Of a stretch of DNA of 64,000 nucleotides, positions 7,081-16,163 are shown in pieces; position 1 is the stretch's first letter; the number at the start of each line of letters is the position of its first letter. The notes under the pieces are model-generated. The model ran no database searches. It saw nothing but the letters and a program-made list of their open reading frames with translations, and was not told the origin of the DNA. Location of the stretch: assembly GCA_965230245.1 (NCBI GenBank), contig OZ246000.1, positions 1,860,001 to 1,924,000 on the forward strand, written 5' to 3'. A program made the position numbers and the translations under genes. Source of the stretch: JAGNKE01 sp965230245. GTDB taxonomy: Bacteria; Pseudomonadota; Alphaproteobacteria; Micavibrionales; Micavibrionaceae.

Positions 7081-8063
7081 TGGTCGAAGCGGCTCATTCA
7101 AACGAACATTATCCCGTCATGCTGCCCGAAGTTCTGGCTGCGCTCAATCCGAAAGACGGCGGCGTTTATGTCGACGGCACATTCGGTGCGGGCGGCTATA
7201 CGCGGGCAATTCTCGAATCTGCCGACTGCACGGTCATTGCAATTGATCGCGATCTAAGTGTCATGAAACATCTTCAGCCCTTAAAAGATAAATACGGCGA
7301 GCGCCTTGTTTTCGTGCATGGCCGTTTTGGGGATGTAAAAAAACTTTTGTCCGGCAGCGGTTTTACAAAGGTTGACGGGTTTGTAATGGATTTGGGAATC
7401 TCATCCATGCAAATTGATCAGGCCGATCGTGGCTTTTCCTTCCGCTTTGACGGGCCGCTGGATATGCGTATGGATTCAGAGGCCGATATTCCCACTGCTG
7501 CGGATCTGGTCAATACCGCGGGAGAGGCTGAATTGGCCGATATCATCTACAAATATGGCGAGGAGCGACACTCCCGCCGTGTTGCCAAACGTATCGTGCA
7601 GCGGCGCGCCGAAAAGAAGTTCGAGACCACGCAAGAGCTCGCCGATCTTGTGCGTGCTGTTGTTCACAAGTCCCCTAAAGACAAAACCGATCAGGCAACC
7701 CGCACATTTCAGGCGCTCCGCATTGCCGTTAACAATGAGCTGGGCGAGTTGGAATCTGCGCTCGCATCATCCCCTGACATTCTGAATGCAGGGGGCCGAC
7801 TGGTCGTTGTCACATTCCATTCCCTCGAAGATTCAATCGTCAAACGCTTTATCCGTGAAAAATCGGGCCGCACGAAAAGCGTTTCCCGCCATATGCCTGT
7901 TCAATCCGTCGATGAGCAGCGCGATATCCTGTTCCTCGCCGTCTACAACAAAGCCGTTAAACCATCCGAAAAAGAAGTATCCGAAAACCCGCGCTCCCGT
8001 TCCGCAAAACTGCGAGCCGCCGAGCGCACCTCAGTCGGATCATCTGCAAAGGGGGAGTCATGA
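7080..8063 (+). CDS. rsmH: 16S rRNA (cytosine1402-N4)-methyltransferase
   Basis: RsmH (MraW) methylates N4 of C1402 in the 16S decoding centre using SAM. The 327-residue protein opens with HYPVMLPEVLAAL, then the SAM-binding YVDGTFGAGGYTRAIL, IAIDRDLSV and the VDGFVMDLGISSMQID block. The family tail is present: TFQALRIAVNNEL, VVTFHSLEDSIVKRF and NPRSRSAKLRAAER. Length is normal. It overlaps mraZ by one base and ftsL by four (ATGA), so all three are translationally coupled. Confidence 0.97.
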   Translation: MVEAAHSNEHYPVMLPEVLAALNPKDGGVYVDGTFGAGGYTRAILESADCTVIAIDRDLSVMKHLQPLKDKYGERLVFVHGRFGDVKKLLSGSGFTKVDGFVMDLGISSMQIDQADRGFSFRFDGPLDMRMDSEADIPTAADLVNTAGEAELADIIYKYGEERHSRRVAKRIVQRRAEKKFETTQELADLVRAVVHKSPKDKTDQATRTFQALRIAVNNELGELESALASSPDILNAGGRLVVVTFHSLEDSIVKRFIREKSGRTKSVSRHMPVQSVDEQRDILFLAVYNKAVKPSEKEVSENPRSRSAKLRAAERTSVGSSAKGES

Positions 8064-8545
8064 AAAAATCTTTCCTGATCAAAATCGGCGTTTTTCTGCT
8101 GGTCTGCGCCAGTGCAGGAACATTGATGAGCATCAGCCAGCAGGTGCAGCGTGCCGAGCGCGATCTTGTACGTCTTGAACTGTCAATCGCCCGCGAGCAG
8201 GAAGCGCAAAAGGTGCTGCAAGCCGAATGGGGATTCCTGAACCGCCCCGAACGAATAGAGGCTCTAGCCAAGCAACATTTAGGCATGGTCTCGCCTTCAC
8301 CCGAAGATATCCTGCCCGGAACATCCGTCTTTTCAGATATGCCGTTCGTGGCCTCATTCCATCATCAAAGAGATGGTGTCATCAGACACGATATTTCCTA
8401 TCCGCCCTATGATCTCACGTTAGAGGCACCTGAATCCGAAGCATCCAGAATGCAATCCGCCAGACCGTTTCCGGTCACCGTCCCCCGCAAACCTCTTGAT
8501 ATCTACCGTATTGAACCCGCCGCAGGCGAAGGGGGCGTTGAGTGA
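8060..8545 (+). CDS. ftsL: cell division protein FtsL
   Basis: A bitopic inner-membrane divisome protein that forms a coiled coil with FtsB and, with FtsQ, activates FtsWI. The 161-residue product has a short basic N-terminus, one transmembrane helix (about residues 7-24) and a heptad-like periplasmic segment (QQVQRAERDLVRLELSIARE), ending in FLNRPERIEALAKQHLGM, the usual FtsL signature. The C-terminal 65 residues are proline- and serine-rich and less conserved. Assignment rests on this pattern and its place between rsmH and ftsI; sequence identity in this family is low. It starts in the rsmH stop region (ATGA). Confidence 0.9.
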   Translation: MKKSFLIKIGVFLLVCASAGTLMSISQQVQRAERDLVRLELSIAREQEAQKVLQAEWGFLNRPERIEALAKQHLGMVSPSPEDILPGTSVFSDMPFVASFHHQRDGVIRHDISYPPYDLTLEAPESEASRMQSARPFPVTVPRKPLDIYRIEPAAGEGGVE

Positions 8546-10308
8546 TTTTTAGCCGCTTCAAACGCAACCCCATAAGATCGGATGGCAAACAGAACAGCCA
8601 TCTGGAGCTTGCGTATGGGCGGTTGGTCATGTTGATGGTGGTATTCTTCGCTGCGTATGCGGTTCTGGCATTACGTGTGGTTGACCTGATGGTCATTCAG
8701 GCCGAGGTCAGTGTGGATCGTAAAAACAAGGCCGAACTGGCGGAACTGACAAGATCGGAAGGCCTCATTAAACACGTGCGCCGTGGAAACATCTATGACC
8801 GCAACGGTGTCCTGCTCGCCACCAGCCTGAAAACACCGTCCCTTTATGCCGATCCGGAACTGATACTGAACAAAAAGAAAGTTGCCAGGGCCGTTGCTGA
8901 TCTTTTTCCCGACTTAAGCTATGAAAAAGTCTTCAAGGAAATCGATGTCGACGGCCGCTACGCGTGGCTGCGTGGAAATCTCTCGCCCGAACAGCAATAC
9001 AAAATTCTTGAAATCGGAGAGCCGGGCCTTGCCTTCGAATACGCGGACAGCCGCATCTACCCCCTCGGTGATGTCGCCGCGCACATGGTCGGTTACACCG
9101 ATCGCGATAATCGCGGCCTTGCAGGCATAGAACGCAGCTTTAACGAAACATTGGAGCAGGGCAAAGATGTGAATTTGACAATTGATATCCGTCTTCAACA
9201 TGCCCTTCGCCGCGAAGTACAAAACGCCATAAACGACTTCACCGCAAAGGCAGGTATGGGCTTGATCATGCACGCCAAAACAGGTGAGGTTATTGCCGCC
9301 GCATCACTGCCGGATTATGACCTGAACTTTAGCCGCGTCTACGCCGCCGAGCCGAAGAAATACTATGAAATCCTTCTCAACCGCTTAACGCTGGGTGTTT
9401 ACGAGCAAGGCTCTGTCTTCAAAATATTCACAACTGCAGCACTATTCGAAACGCAAGATACACCGATGTCGCACACTTACGATGCGCGCAAACCGTTGAA
9501 GGTTGATCGTTTTACAATCAACGACTATCACGCCAAAAAGCGCGTGATGACCGTGCCCGACGTGTTCATAAACTCGTCCAATATCGGATCTGCCCTCATG
9601 GCGCAGCATGTTGGTGAAGATAATCTCAAAAGCTTCTTCAGTGATCTCGGTTTGATGGAAAAAATGGATTTCGATATTCGCGAAGTCGGTGCGCCGATCC
9701 TTCCAAATCCGTGGGCAAATTCGACAACGGCCACCATTTCCTATGGTCATGGTCTGTCCGTAACTGCTATGCAGGTGTGTGCCGCAATGGCCACCGTCGT
9801 CAACGGCGGATTCCGCGTTAAACCAAAGCTTACAAGTCACGAGAACAAATACGCCTTGCCCATGTCTTTCCGCATTTTGTCCGAAGATACATCCGAAAAA
9901 ATGCGGAAATTGTTGCGCCTGAACGTCACGAACGGAACCGGAAAAAGCGCCGATATCGAGGGTTACTACGTCGGCGGTAAAACCGGAACGGCTGAAAAAA
10001 GCGCGGGCAAAAAAGGTTACGACCGCAAACGCCTGCTCTCATCCTTTATCGCGGCATTCCCTATGGATGATCCCGAATACATTGTCTACATCATGATCGA
10101 TGAACCCAAGGGCAACAAAAAATCATACGGCTACGCTACGGGCGGATGGGTCGCTGCGCCCGCAGTCGGAAATGTCATCTCGTCCATGGTTGCCATTCTC
10201 GGCCTTAAGCCCGATGTGAAAACCGCCTACAACGATATTGGCCAAACACTCGTCCGCTATCTTCACCCTGATGACAGAGGAGGGAAAAAACTTGCCTCTT
10301 ACAGATAG
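8542..10308 (+). CDS. ftsI: peptidoglycan D,D-transpeptidase FtsI (PBP3)
   Basis: The septal class B penicillin-binding protein that cross-links new wall under FtsW. It has 588 residues: cytoplasmic tail, transmembrane helix (about 28-48), the pedestal with RRGNIYDRNGVLLAT, and the transpeptidase domain. Catalytic motifs are intact: SVFK (serine 291, lysine 294), SSN (344-346) and KTGT (479-482). The start is GTG at 8542, inside the ftsL stop (GTGA overlap). The 3' end overlaps the chosen murE start. A C-terminal stretch after KTG is normal for alphaproteobacteria and no PASTA domain is present. Confidence 0.96.
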   Translation: MIFSRFKRNPIRSDGKQNSHLELAYGRLVMLMVVFFAAYAVLALRVVDLMVIQAEVSVDRKNKAELAELTRSEGLIKHVRRGNIYDRNGVLLATSLKTPSLYADPELILNKKKVARAVADLFPDLSYEKVFKEIDVDGRYAWLRGNLSPEQQYKILEIGEPGLAFEYADSRIYPLGDVAAHMVGYTDRDNRGLAGIERSFNETLEQGKDVNLTIDIRLQHALRREVQNAINDFTAKAGMGLIMHAKTGEVIAAASLPDYDLNFSRVYAAEPKKYYEILLNRLTLGVYEQGSVFKIFTTAALFETQDTPMSHTYDARKPLKVDRFTINDYHAKKRVMTVPDVFINSSNIGSALMAQHVGEDNLKSFFSDLGLMEKMDFDIREVGAPILPNPWANSTTATISYGHGLSVTAMQVCAAMATVVNGGFRVKPKLTSHENKYALPMSFRILSEDTSEKMRKLLRLNVTNGTGKSADIEGYYVGGKTGTAEKSAGKKGYDRKRLLSSFIAAFPMDDPEYIVYIMIDEPKGNKKSYGYATGGWVAAPAVGNVISSMVAILGLKPDVKTAYNDIGQTLVRYLHPDDRGGKKLASYR

Positions 10309-11767
10309 TAGAAAAGAACAGGTTGCCTTGGACGTAAGCCACATCAAGGGTGTAACGCAGGACAGCCGTGCCGTTAAGGAAGGCTTCCTCTTCGCCGCTC
10401 TCAAAGGCAAGAACCATCACGGCATGGACTTTATCGCGGATGCGATCAAAAACGGCGCTACACATATCCTGATGGACAAGAACGCAAAGCTTCCGAAAGA
10501 TATGGATGTTACTGGAGTAACTTTGTTCAAAGTACCAAACGCCCGCCAGACTTTCAGCTATATCGTCTCGGATTTCTATCGGGAGCAGCCGGATGTGATT
10601 GTTGCCGTGACAGGCACCAACGGGAAAACCTCCGTCGTCAATATTGTTGACCAGCTATGGCACGCCCTCGGTTATTACGCGGCAAGCCTCGGCACCCTCG
10701 GCACAAGAATAGGGCTGCAACGTGAATCAACCGCCAGCATGACAACCCCCGATCCCGTTACACTCCATGAAGCTTTAAAGGAGTTGCAGGAAGGCGGCGT
10801 GACGCATCTGGCTATGGAAGCCTCAAGTCACGGTCTCGATCAATACAGGCTTGACGGCGTTCACATTGATGCAGCCGCTCTGACCAACATCACACATGAT
10901 CACCTTGACTATCACGGCTCTCTCGAAGCCTACAAACTCGCCAAGCTCCGCCTGATCACAAAGGTGTTGGACTATGAAAGCCCCGTTGTCCTCAACGCGG
11001 ATCTGGAAGAGTATCAAGCCATAAAGAACATGGCGCTTGGTGCGGGGCACAGTGTCATCAGCTATGGCAAAAGCGGCGAAGAAATAAAACTGCTGGAAGT
11101 AAAATCCTTGCCGCACGGGCAAGACCTAAAACTCCGTATCGAAGGCGAAGAATACGAAACACGAATCCCGCTTGTCGGAGAGTTTCAGGCAATGAATGTC
11201 ATCTGCGCACTTGGACTTGTGCTCGCAACCGAGCAAACCGAAAGTCTGGAACGTAAAGAAAAAATCAAAGTCCTTATCAAGGCAATACAGCATTTACGTC
11301 CCGTCGAAGGCAGGCTTCAACGCGTCAATATTCCCCGCAACGTATTTGTAGATTACGCGCATACACCTGATGCGCTCGAAGCCTCGTTGAAAGCGCTACG
11401 CCCCCACACCAAGGGCAGGCTCTATTGCGTATTCGGCTGCGGCGGTGACCGTGATAAGGATAAACGCCCCGTCATGGGTGAGATCGCAGCGCGTCTGGCC
11501 GATAAGGTGATCGTCACCGATGACAACCCGCGCTCTGAAAAACCCGAAGACATCCGCAAACAAATCATCGCGGGCGCAAAGAAAGCTGAAAATATCGAAG
11601 AAGTTGCGGCGCGTAATGAGGCCATCCTCAGCGCCCTTAAACAGATGACGGAAAATGATTTACTGCTGGTTGCCGGAAAAGGGCACGAGCAGGGACAGGA
11701 AATCAACGGCGAAGTCCTGCCTTTCAATGATTTGGAAGAAATAAAGAAAGCCGCCAAAACCATTTAA
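10292..11767 (+). CDS. murE: UDP-MurNAc-L-Ala-D-Glu:meso-diaminopimelate ligase
   Basis: MurE adds meso-diaminopimelate to the UDP-muramyl dipeptide with ATP. Visible motifs are TQDSRAVKEGFLFAALKG (N-terminal UDP-binding domain), the P-loop VTGTNGKTSVVNIV, MTTPDP, EASSHGLDQYR and THDHLDYHGS in the central domain, and DYAHTPDALE and TDDNPRSEKP in the C-terminal domain. DNPR is the meso-DAP signature. I start at TTG 10292 because AGGAGG lies eight bases upstream; this gives 491 residues and a 17-base overlap with ftsI. ATG codons at 10238 or 10271 lie further inside ftsI. No murF follows, unlike most dcw clusters. Confidence 0.95.
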   Translation: MPLTDSRKEQVALDVSHIKGVTQDSRAVKEGFLFAALKGKNHHGMDFIADAIKNGATHILMDKNAKLPKDMDVTGVTLFKVPNARQTFSYIVSDFYREQPDVIVAVTGTNGKTSVVNIVDQLWHALGYYAASLGTLGTRIGLQRESTASMTTPDPVTLHEALKELQEGGVTHLAMEASSHGLDQYRLDGVHIDAAALTNITHDHLDYHGSLEAYKLAKLRLITKVLDYESPVVLNADLEEYQAIKNMALGAGHSVISYGKSGEEIKLLEVKSLPHGQDLKLRIEGEEYETRIPLVGEFQAMNVICALGLVLATEQTESLERKEKIKVLIKAIQHLRPVEGRLQRVNIPRNVFVDYAHTPDALEASLKALRPHTKGRLYCVFGCGGDRDKDKRPVMGEIAARLADKVIVTDDNPRSEKPEDIRKQIIAGAKKAENIEEVAARNEAILSALKQMTENDLLLVAGKGHEQGQEINGEVLPFNDLEEIKKAAKTI

Positions 11768-11835
11768 ACCACCTCTAACCAACCTTTTAACCAAACGCTA
11801 AGCACATTTAAGAACCTTGGGAGTAACAGAGTAAA

Positions 11836-12300
11836 ATGATTGAGAACAACCGCTTTTACTGGTCGATATTAAAAACAAAAAGCGTAACGGTCAGTGTCCA
11901 GCCCCGCGAAACAACCAAAGGCGTTGTCTTTCGCGTCAAAAGTCTTGTCGATATCGGACAGGGGCGTCAAACGGTCTTCCTTGAAAACTTGGAATCCCCG
12001 AGGGTGATGGCACGTTCCCCGATAACAGCCAGCGACGAATTAGCTGTACCGTTCAAAATGGGCAATCTGGATTTTGTCTATACGGCGCGCAAGAATCCTG
12101 CTCTAAGAGAAATCAGCGGAATTATCTCCGATCTTTACAAAGACGCAAAATTGGAAAAGATAGTTCCCGAAGTTTTGTCACCAGGCGACCTCTTGGTGTT
12201 TAAACAGGACGGTGACAGTCAGGGTATTAAACTTGTCGACACGTTGCGTGTTGTGAACGATAAAAACTGTGTGAAAGGCCGATACGGGCATGTTGTTTAA
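11836..12300 (+). CDS. MurF C-terminal-domain-like protein in the murF position
   Basis: A 154-residue protein occupying the slot between murE and mraY where murF normally lies. It lacks the P-loop, the MurF N-terminal domain and the central ATPase domain. Its second half (about residues 65-140) resembles the end of MurF: NLDFVYTARKNP corresponds to the D-x-V-F-x-x-G region, and PEVLSPGDLLVFKQDGDSQG to the L-x-P-G-D-V-V-L-V-K-G-S tail. The first 60 residues are unfamiliar. I infer a remnant or repurposed tail of the ancestral murF. It cannot be a ligase by itself. The frame is intact and overlaps the mraY start by 11 bases, so it is probably translated. The similarity is by eye. Confidence 0.5.
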   Translation: MIENNRFYWSILKTKSVTVSVQPRETTKGVVFRVKSLVDIGQGRQTVFLENLESPRVMARSPITASDELAVPFKMGNLDFVYTARKNPALREISGIISDLYKDAKLEKIVPEVLSPGDLLVFKQDGDSQGIKLVDTLRVVNDKNCVKGRYGHVV

Positions 12301-13375
12301 TATACTACCGCAATTAGGGGTTTATTTCGGCCCGTTTAACTTATTCCAATACGTGACCTTCCGCACGGGCGGGGCAATCATGACGGCGCTCGTTATCTGC
12401 TTCATCATTGCCCCGAAAATGATCCGCTGGCTTAAGGCCAAACAAAAAGAAGGTCAGCCGATCCGTGATGATGGCCCCGAAACCCACCTCGCGAAAGCAG
12501 GCACGCCAACGATGGGCGGCCTGATGATCCTGATATCTGTAACCGTCAGCACCTTGCTATGGGCCGATTTAACGAATGCCTATGTTTGGTGGTCTCTAAT
12601 TGTGATGGTCGGCTACGGTTGCATCGGCTTTATGGATGACTTCTTGAAACTAACAAAACGCAACACCAAGGGACTCCCCGGTAAAATGAAGATTGCCGCC
12701 CAACTGGGAATAGGGCTGGCCGCAACACTAGGCATCATGTATACACTGCCGCCGGAGTTTAGCACGCATATCGCACCGCCGTTCTTTAAAAACGTGCTTT
12801 GGAATATCTCATGGTTCTTTATCCCGTGGTCGCTCGTTGTCATGATTGGCGCTTCAAACGCCGTGAACCTGACGGACGGGCTGGACGGACTGGCCATTGT
12901 TCCCGTTGCAATCGCCTGCGCTTGTTTTGGTCTGATCGCCTATCTGGTCGGCCACTCCGTACATGCCCCGTATTTGTACATTCCCTACGTCCCCGGCACG
13001 GCCGAGCTTTCCATCATTTGCGGAGCCATGATCGGCGGCGCGATGGGCTTCCTTTGGTACAATGCACCGCCCGCATCCATCTTCATGGGCGATACGGGAT
13101 CGCTCGCCATGGGCGGACTCCTCGGAACAATTGCCGTCATTACAAAACACGAAATCGTCCTTGCCATTGTCGGCGGGCTTTTTGTACTTGAAACCGTTTC
13201 TGTGATAGTACAGGTGATGTCTTTCAAACTGACAGGAAAGAGGGTGTTTGCAATGGCACCTATTCATCACCATTTCGAGAAAAAAGGCTGGTCCGAGCCG
13301 ACCATTGTTATTCGCTTCTGGATCATCGCGTTCATTCTGGCACTCATCGGCCTCGCAACCCTGAAGCTGAGATAG
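12290..13375 (+). CDS. mraY: phospho-N-acetylmuramoyl-pentapeptide-transferase
   Basis: MraY transfers phospho-MurNAc-pentapeptide to undecaprenyl phosphate, making lipid I at the inner face of the membrane. The 361-residue protein has about ten hydrophobic spans. Family motifs are AGTPTMGGLMI, GFMDDFLKLTKRNTKGLPGK (catalytic aspartates), NAVNLTDGLDGLA, FMGDTGSLAMGG and APIHHHFEKKGW. All catalytic residues are in place. Its ATG lies inside the end of the preceding MurF-tail-like gene (11-base overlap), so the two are likely coupled. Confidence 0.97.
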   Translation: MLFNILPQLGVYFGPFNLFQYVTFRTGGAIMTALVICFIIAPKMIRWLKAKQKEGQPIRDDGPETHLAKAGTPTMGGLMILISVTVSTLLWADLTNAYVWWSLIVMVGYGCIGFMDDFLKLTKRNTKGLPGKMKIAAQLGIGLAATLGIMYTLPPEFSTHIAPPFFKNVLWNISWFFIPWSLVVMIGASNAVNLTDGLDGLAIVPVAIACACFGLIAYLVGHSVHAPYLYIPYVPGTAELSIICGAMIGGAMGFLWYNAPPASIFMGDTGSLAMGGLLGTIAVITKHEIVLAIVGGLFVLETVSVIVQVMSFKLTGKRVFAMAPIHHHFEKKGWSEPTIVIRFWIIAFILALIGLATLKLR

Positions 13376-13395
13376 AGAAAAACACAGGCAACACC

Positions 13396-14811
13396 ATGAT
13401 TGACTTGAAATCATATGCACAAACGCTTGAGAAAAAGAAAGTTCTGGTCGTCGGCCTCGGCAAGACCGGCATGTCCGCACTCAAATCATTGAAACAGGCC
13501 GAAATCGATGTTGTTGCCTACGACGATAACCCTGACAGGATGGAAGGCATAGAAGTTCTAGGAGTACAGGTTTTAAACGAAGATCTGCAGGATTTTTCCG
13601 AATTTGACTGCGTGATCATGTCGCCCGGTATACCGTTGACGCATCCCGAACCGCACCGCCTTGTCACAAAAGCGCAGGAGGCGGGAATAGAGGTTATCGG
13701 TGATATCGAGGTTTTCTACCGTAACGGGATCACAAGCAAAACCATTGGCATTACGGGCACAAACGGAAAATCAACCACCTCCGCACTGACGCATCACATT
13801 CTGGAACACAACGGAAAGAAAGCCGTACTCGGCGGCAACATCGGCAATCCCGTTCTGGATATAGATATGCCCGCGGGCGAAAGCTTCGCCGTTCTCGAGA
13901 TGTCATCCTACCAGATTGATCTATGCCCGACCTTCCGCCCCGATATTGGTGTGGTCATGAATGTCAGCTCCGATCATATTGACCGCCACGGTAGTGTCGA
14001 GGAATACGCCGCAGTAAAACGCAAAATCGTCGGTGCAAACGATAGCGGCTATAACGGTGGAACGGCCATCATCTGCACGGACGATGATTACACGCGCCAA
14101 ATCTATGCCGATGTGAAGGAGGAGGGGTTGCACCGCGTCATTCCAGTCTCCGTCTTGCGTAAGGAAGAAGAGGGCGTCTATGTTAATAATGGTATCCTTA
14201 TCGACGATATCGGTGAAAACCCCGTCGAAGTCGGCGATCTGGCCGAACTGGTCAAGCTCAAAGGCGGCCACAACCACCAGAACGCAGCCTGCGCATATGC
14301 TGTTGCCAGAATTGCGGGACTAAAACCCGACGAAATCTTCGAAGCCATGAAAACCTTTAAGGGACTGCAGCACAGACAATATCTTGTGCGCACGATAAAC
14401 GGCGTTGCCTATATCAACGATAGTAAAGCCACGAACGGCGACGCCGCATCCATGGCTCTCGACTGCCACAACAACATTTACTGGATTCTCGGCGGACGAA
14501 GAAAAGAAACAGGCCTGAAGGGGCTGGAAATTTTCGCCGACCGCATCCGCCATGCCTTCCTGATCGGTGAAGCCGCCGAAGACTTTGGGGAATGGATGGA
14601 CAATTTCGGTATTGAATACACGCAATGCGGCAAACTGGATAAAGCCGTCGAAGCCGCGCACGATATGGCGCAAAAGGGGCGCGGCCAGCCGGGCGGCGCG
14701 GGAACAGTTCTGTTTTCCCCCGCATGCGCATCATTCGACCAGTTTAAATCCTTTGAGGATCGTGGCCAGAAATATACAGATCTGGTAATGTCATTAGAGG
14801 AAGAATCCTGA
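13396..14811 (+). CDS. murD: UDP-MurNAc-L-alanine:D-glutamate ligase
   Basis: MurD adds D-glutamate to UDP-MurNAc-L-Ala in the cytoplasm. The 471-residue product shows the N-terminal Rossmann motif VVGLGKTGMSALKSL, the SPGIP turn, the P-loop GITGTNGKSTTSALTHH, GGNIGNP, EMSSYQID, NVSSDHIDRHGS, and in the last domain NDSKATNGDAA and GGRRKETG. Canonical MurD has K-G-x-D-F at the last position, so the R-K-E-T-G version is a mild variation. The start at ATG 13396 is 20 bases after mraY. The C-terminal SPACASFDQFKSFEDRG is typical. Confidence 0.96.
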   Translation: MIDLKSYAQTLEKKKVLVVGLGKTGMSALKSLKQAEIDVVAYDDNPDRMEGIEVLGVQVLNEDLQDFSEFDCVIMSPGIPLTHPEPHRLVTKAQEAGIEVIGDIEVFYRNGITSKTIGITGTNGKSTTSALTHHILEHNGKKAVLGGNIGNPVLDIDMPAGESFAVLEMSSYQIDLCPTFRPDIGVVMNVSSDHIDRHGSVEEYAAVKRKIVGANDSGYNGGTAIICTDDDYTRQIYADVKEEGLHRVIPVSVLRKEEEGVYVNNGILIDDIGENPVEVGDLAELVKLKGGHNHQNAACAYAVARIAGLKPDEIFEAMKTFKGLQHRQYLVRTINGVAYINDSKATNGDAASMALDCHNNIYWILGGRRKETGLKGLEIFADRIRHAFLIGEAAEDFGEWMDNFGIEYTQCGKLDKAVEAAHDMAQKGRGQPGGAGTVLFSPACASFDQFKSFEDRGQKYTDLVMSLEEES

Positions 14812-14876
14812 TGCTCCGCTAAACGTCCTGCCTACTAGTCCTACATTGAGCCCCGCCTAGAAAACCCGTAAAGAAA

Positions 14877-16163
14877 ATGAGTACCACAGGAACCGCACAA
14901 CCGTTTTCAAGAACCGACCGCTCCCGTCTTGGTGCATGGTGGTGGACGGTTGACCGTGCCATGCTCTCGGCAGTGTTCTTCCTCGCGCTCTTCGGATTGG
15001 CGATGATTTCGACGGCAAGCCCGCCCGTTGCTCAAGACCTCGGCTATCATGATTATCATTTCCTGTTTAAGCAGGTTATCTTCCTTGTTCCCGCATTGTT
15101 TCTGATGCTCGGGATATCAATGCTCAACCCGCGCACGATCTGGCGCTTGGGCAGTATTATGCTGCTGGGCTGTATCGCCGCGCTAATTCTGACGCTCTTT
15201 ATCGGAATAGAAATCAAGGGCGCAAGACGATGGTTGCCGCTGCTCGGTGTCTCCCTACAGCCGAGCGAATTCATAAAACCCGCCTTCGCCGTTGTCGCAG
15301 CATGGCTCATTGCCCTGAACAAATCCGAATGGCGAAAGGTCGGCGGCCATAAAAAGCCCGAGCAACAAACCGCACGGCGCTGGTTCACCGCCTCAAAGGA
15401 CGATTTTTCAGGGTATTATCTCGTCATGGCCATATACGGCTTGATCGTGATGCTGCTTATGATGCAGCCCGACCTCGGGATGAGCGTTGTTGTGACATGT
15501 GTCTTTGCCACTCAAATCTTTCTCGCAGGGCTGCGCCTCAGATATCTGGCATTGTTGATGCTCATCGGCCCGATGCTGCTTGCGAGCGCTTACGCATCCC
15601 ACCCGCACGTCAAAAGCCGTATCGATCGGTTCTTCTATCCCGAAAGCGGCGATACCTATCAGGTTGATAAATCTCTCGAAGCCTTCAAAACAGGCGGTAT
15701 TACGGGCGCAGGGCCGGGGCAGGGTTCTGTGAAAATGCACCTCCCCGACGCGCACGCAGACTTCATCTTCTCCGTCACGGGCGAAGAGTTCGGCCTATTC
15801 TTTGTCCTCGGACTGATCGGCGCCTTTCTGTTCATAATGATGCGTGGGATGAAACGTCTGATCGACAACGGCGATATGTTTCAGGTGCTCGCCGTCGGCG
15901 GCCTTTTGACCATGTTCGGACTTCAGGCGTTTATTCATATGGGCTCCAGCGTCAATATTCTGCCCGCCAAAGGAATGACGATGCCGTTCATTAGTTATGG
16001 CGGATCGTCCGTAATTTCTTTAGGAATAAGCATGGGAATTATTCTGGCCCTTACCAGAAAACAAAGAAGATCGGCTCTGAACATGAACACGCTGCTCCGC
16101 ACGAAATTTACAAAAAACACGCCGGAGCAAGGCGCAGCGGGTGAAGGGAATGGACAATACTAA
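14877..16163 (+). CDS. ftsW: septal peptidoglycan glycosyltransferase FtsW
   Basis: A SEDS-family polymerase that extends septal glycan from lipid II together with FtsI. The 428-residue protein has about ten transmembrane segments. Recognisable blocks are LGVSLQPSEFIKPAFAVV, MMQPDLGMSVVV, KSRIDRFFYPESGDTYQVDK, the DAHADFIFSVTGEEFGL loop with the catalytic-region aspartate, and GMTMPFISYGGSS near the end. The C-terminal tail is basic and cytoplasmic. There is a 65-base gap after murD. The 3' end overlaps murG by 23 bases when murG starts at GTG. Confidence 0.95.
   Translation: MSTTGTAQPFSRTDRSRLGAWWWTVDRAMLSAVFFLALFGLAMISTASPPVAQDLGYHDYHFLFKQVIFLVPALFLMLGISMLNPRTIWRLGSIMLLGCIAALILTLFIGIEIKGARRWLPLLGVSLQPSEFIKPAFAVVAAWLIALNKSEWRKVGGHKKPEQQTARRWFTASKDDFSGYYLVMAIYGLIVMLLMMQPDLGMSVVVTCVFATQIFLAGLRLRYLALLMLIGPMLLASAYASHPHVKSRIDRFFYPESGDTYQVDKSLEAFKTGGITGAGPGQGSVKMHLPDAHADFIFSVTGEEFGLFFVLGLIGAFLFIMMRGMKRLIDNGDMFQVLAVGGLLTMFGLQAFIHMGSSVNILPAKGMTMPFISYGGSSVISLGISMGIILALTRKQRRSALNMNTLLRTKFTKNTPEQGAAGEGNGQY

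Noticed and set aside
12854..13480. 208-residue reverse-strand frame over mraY and murD
   Set aside because: Antisense to two strongly supported genes, and its Cys/His-rich composition is that of a translated complement.
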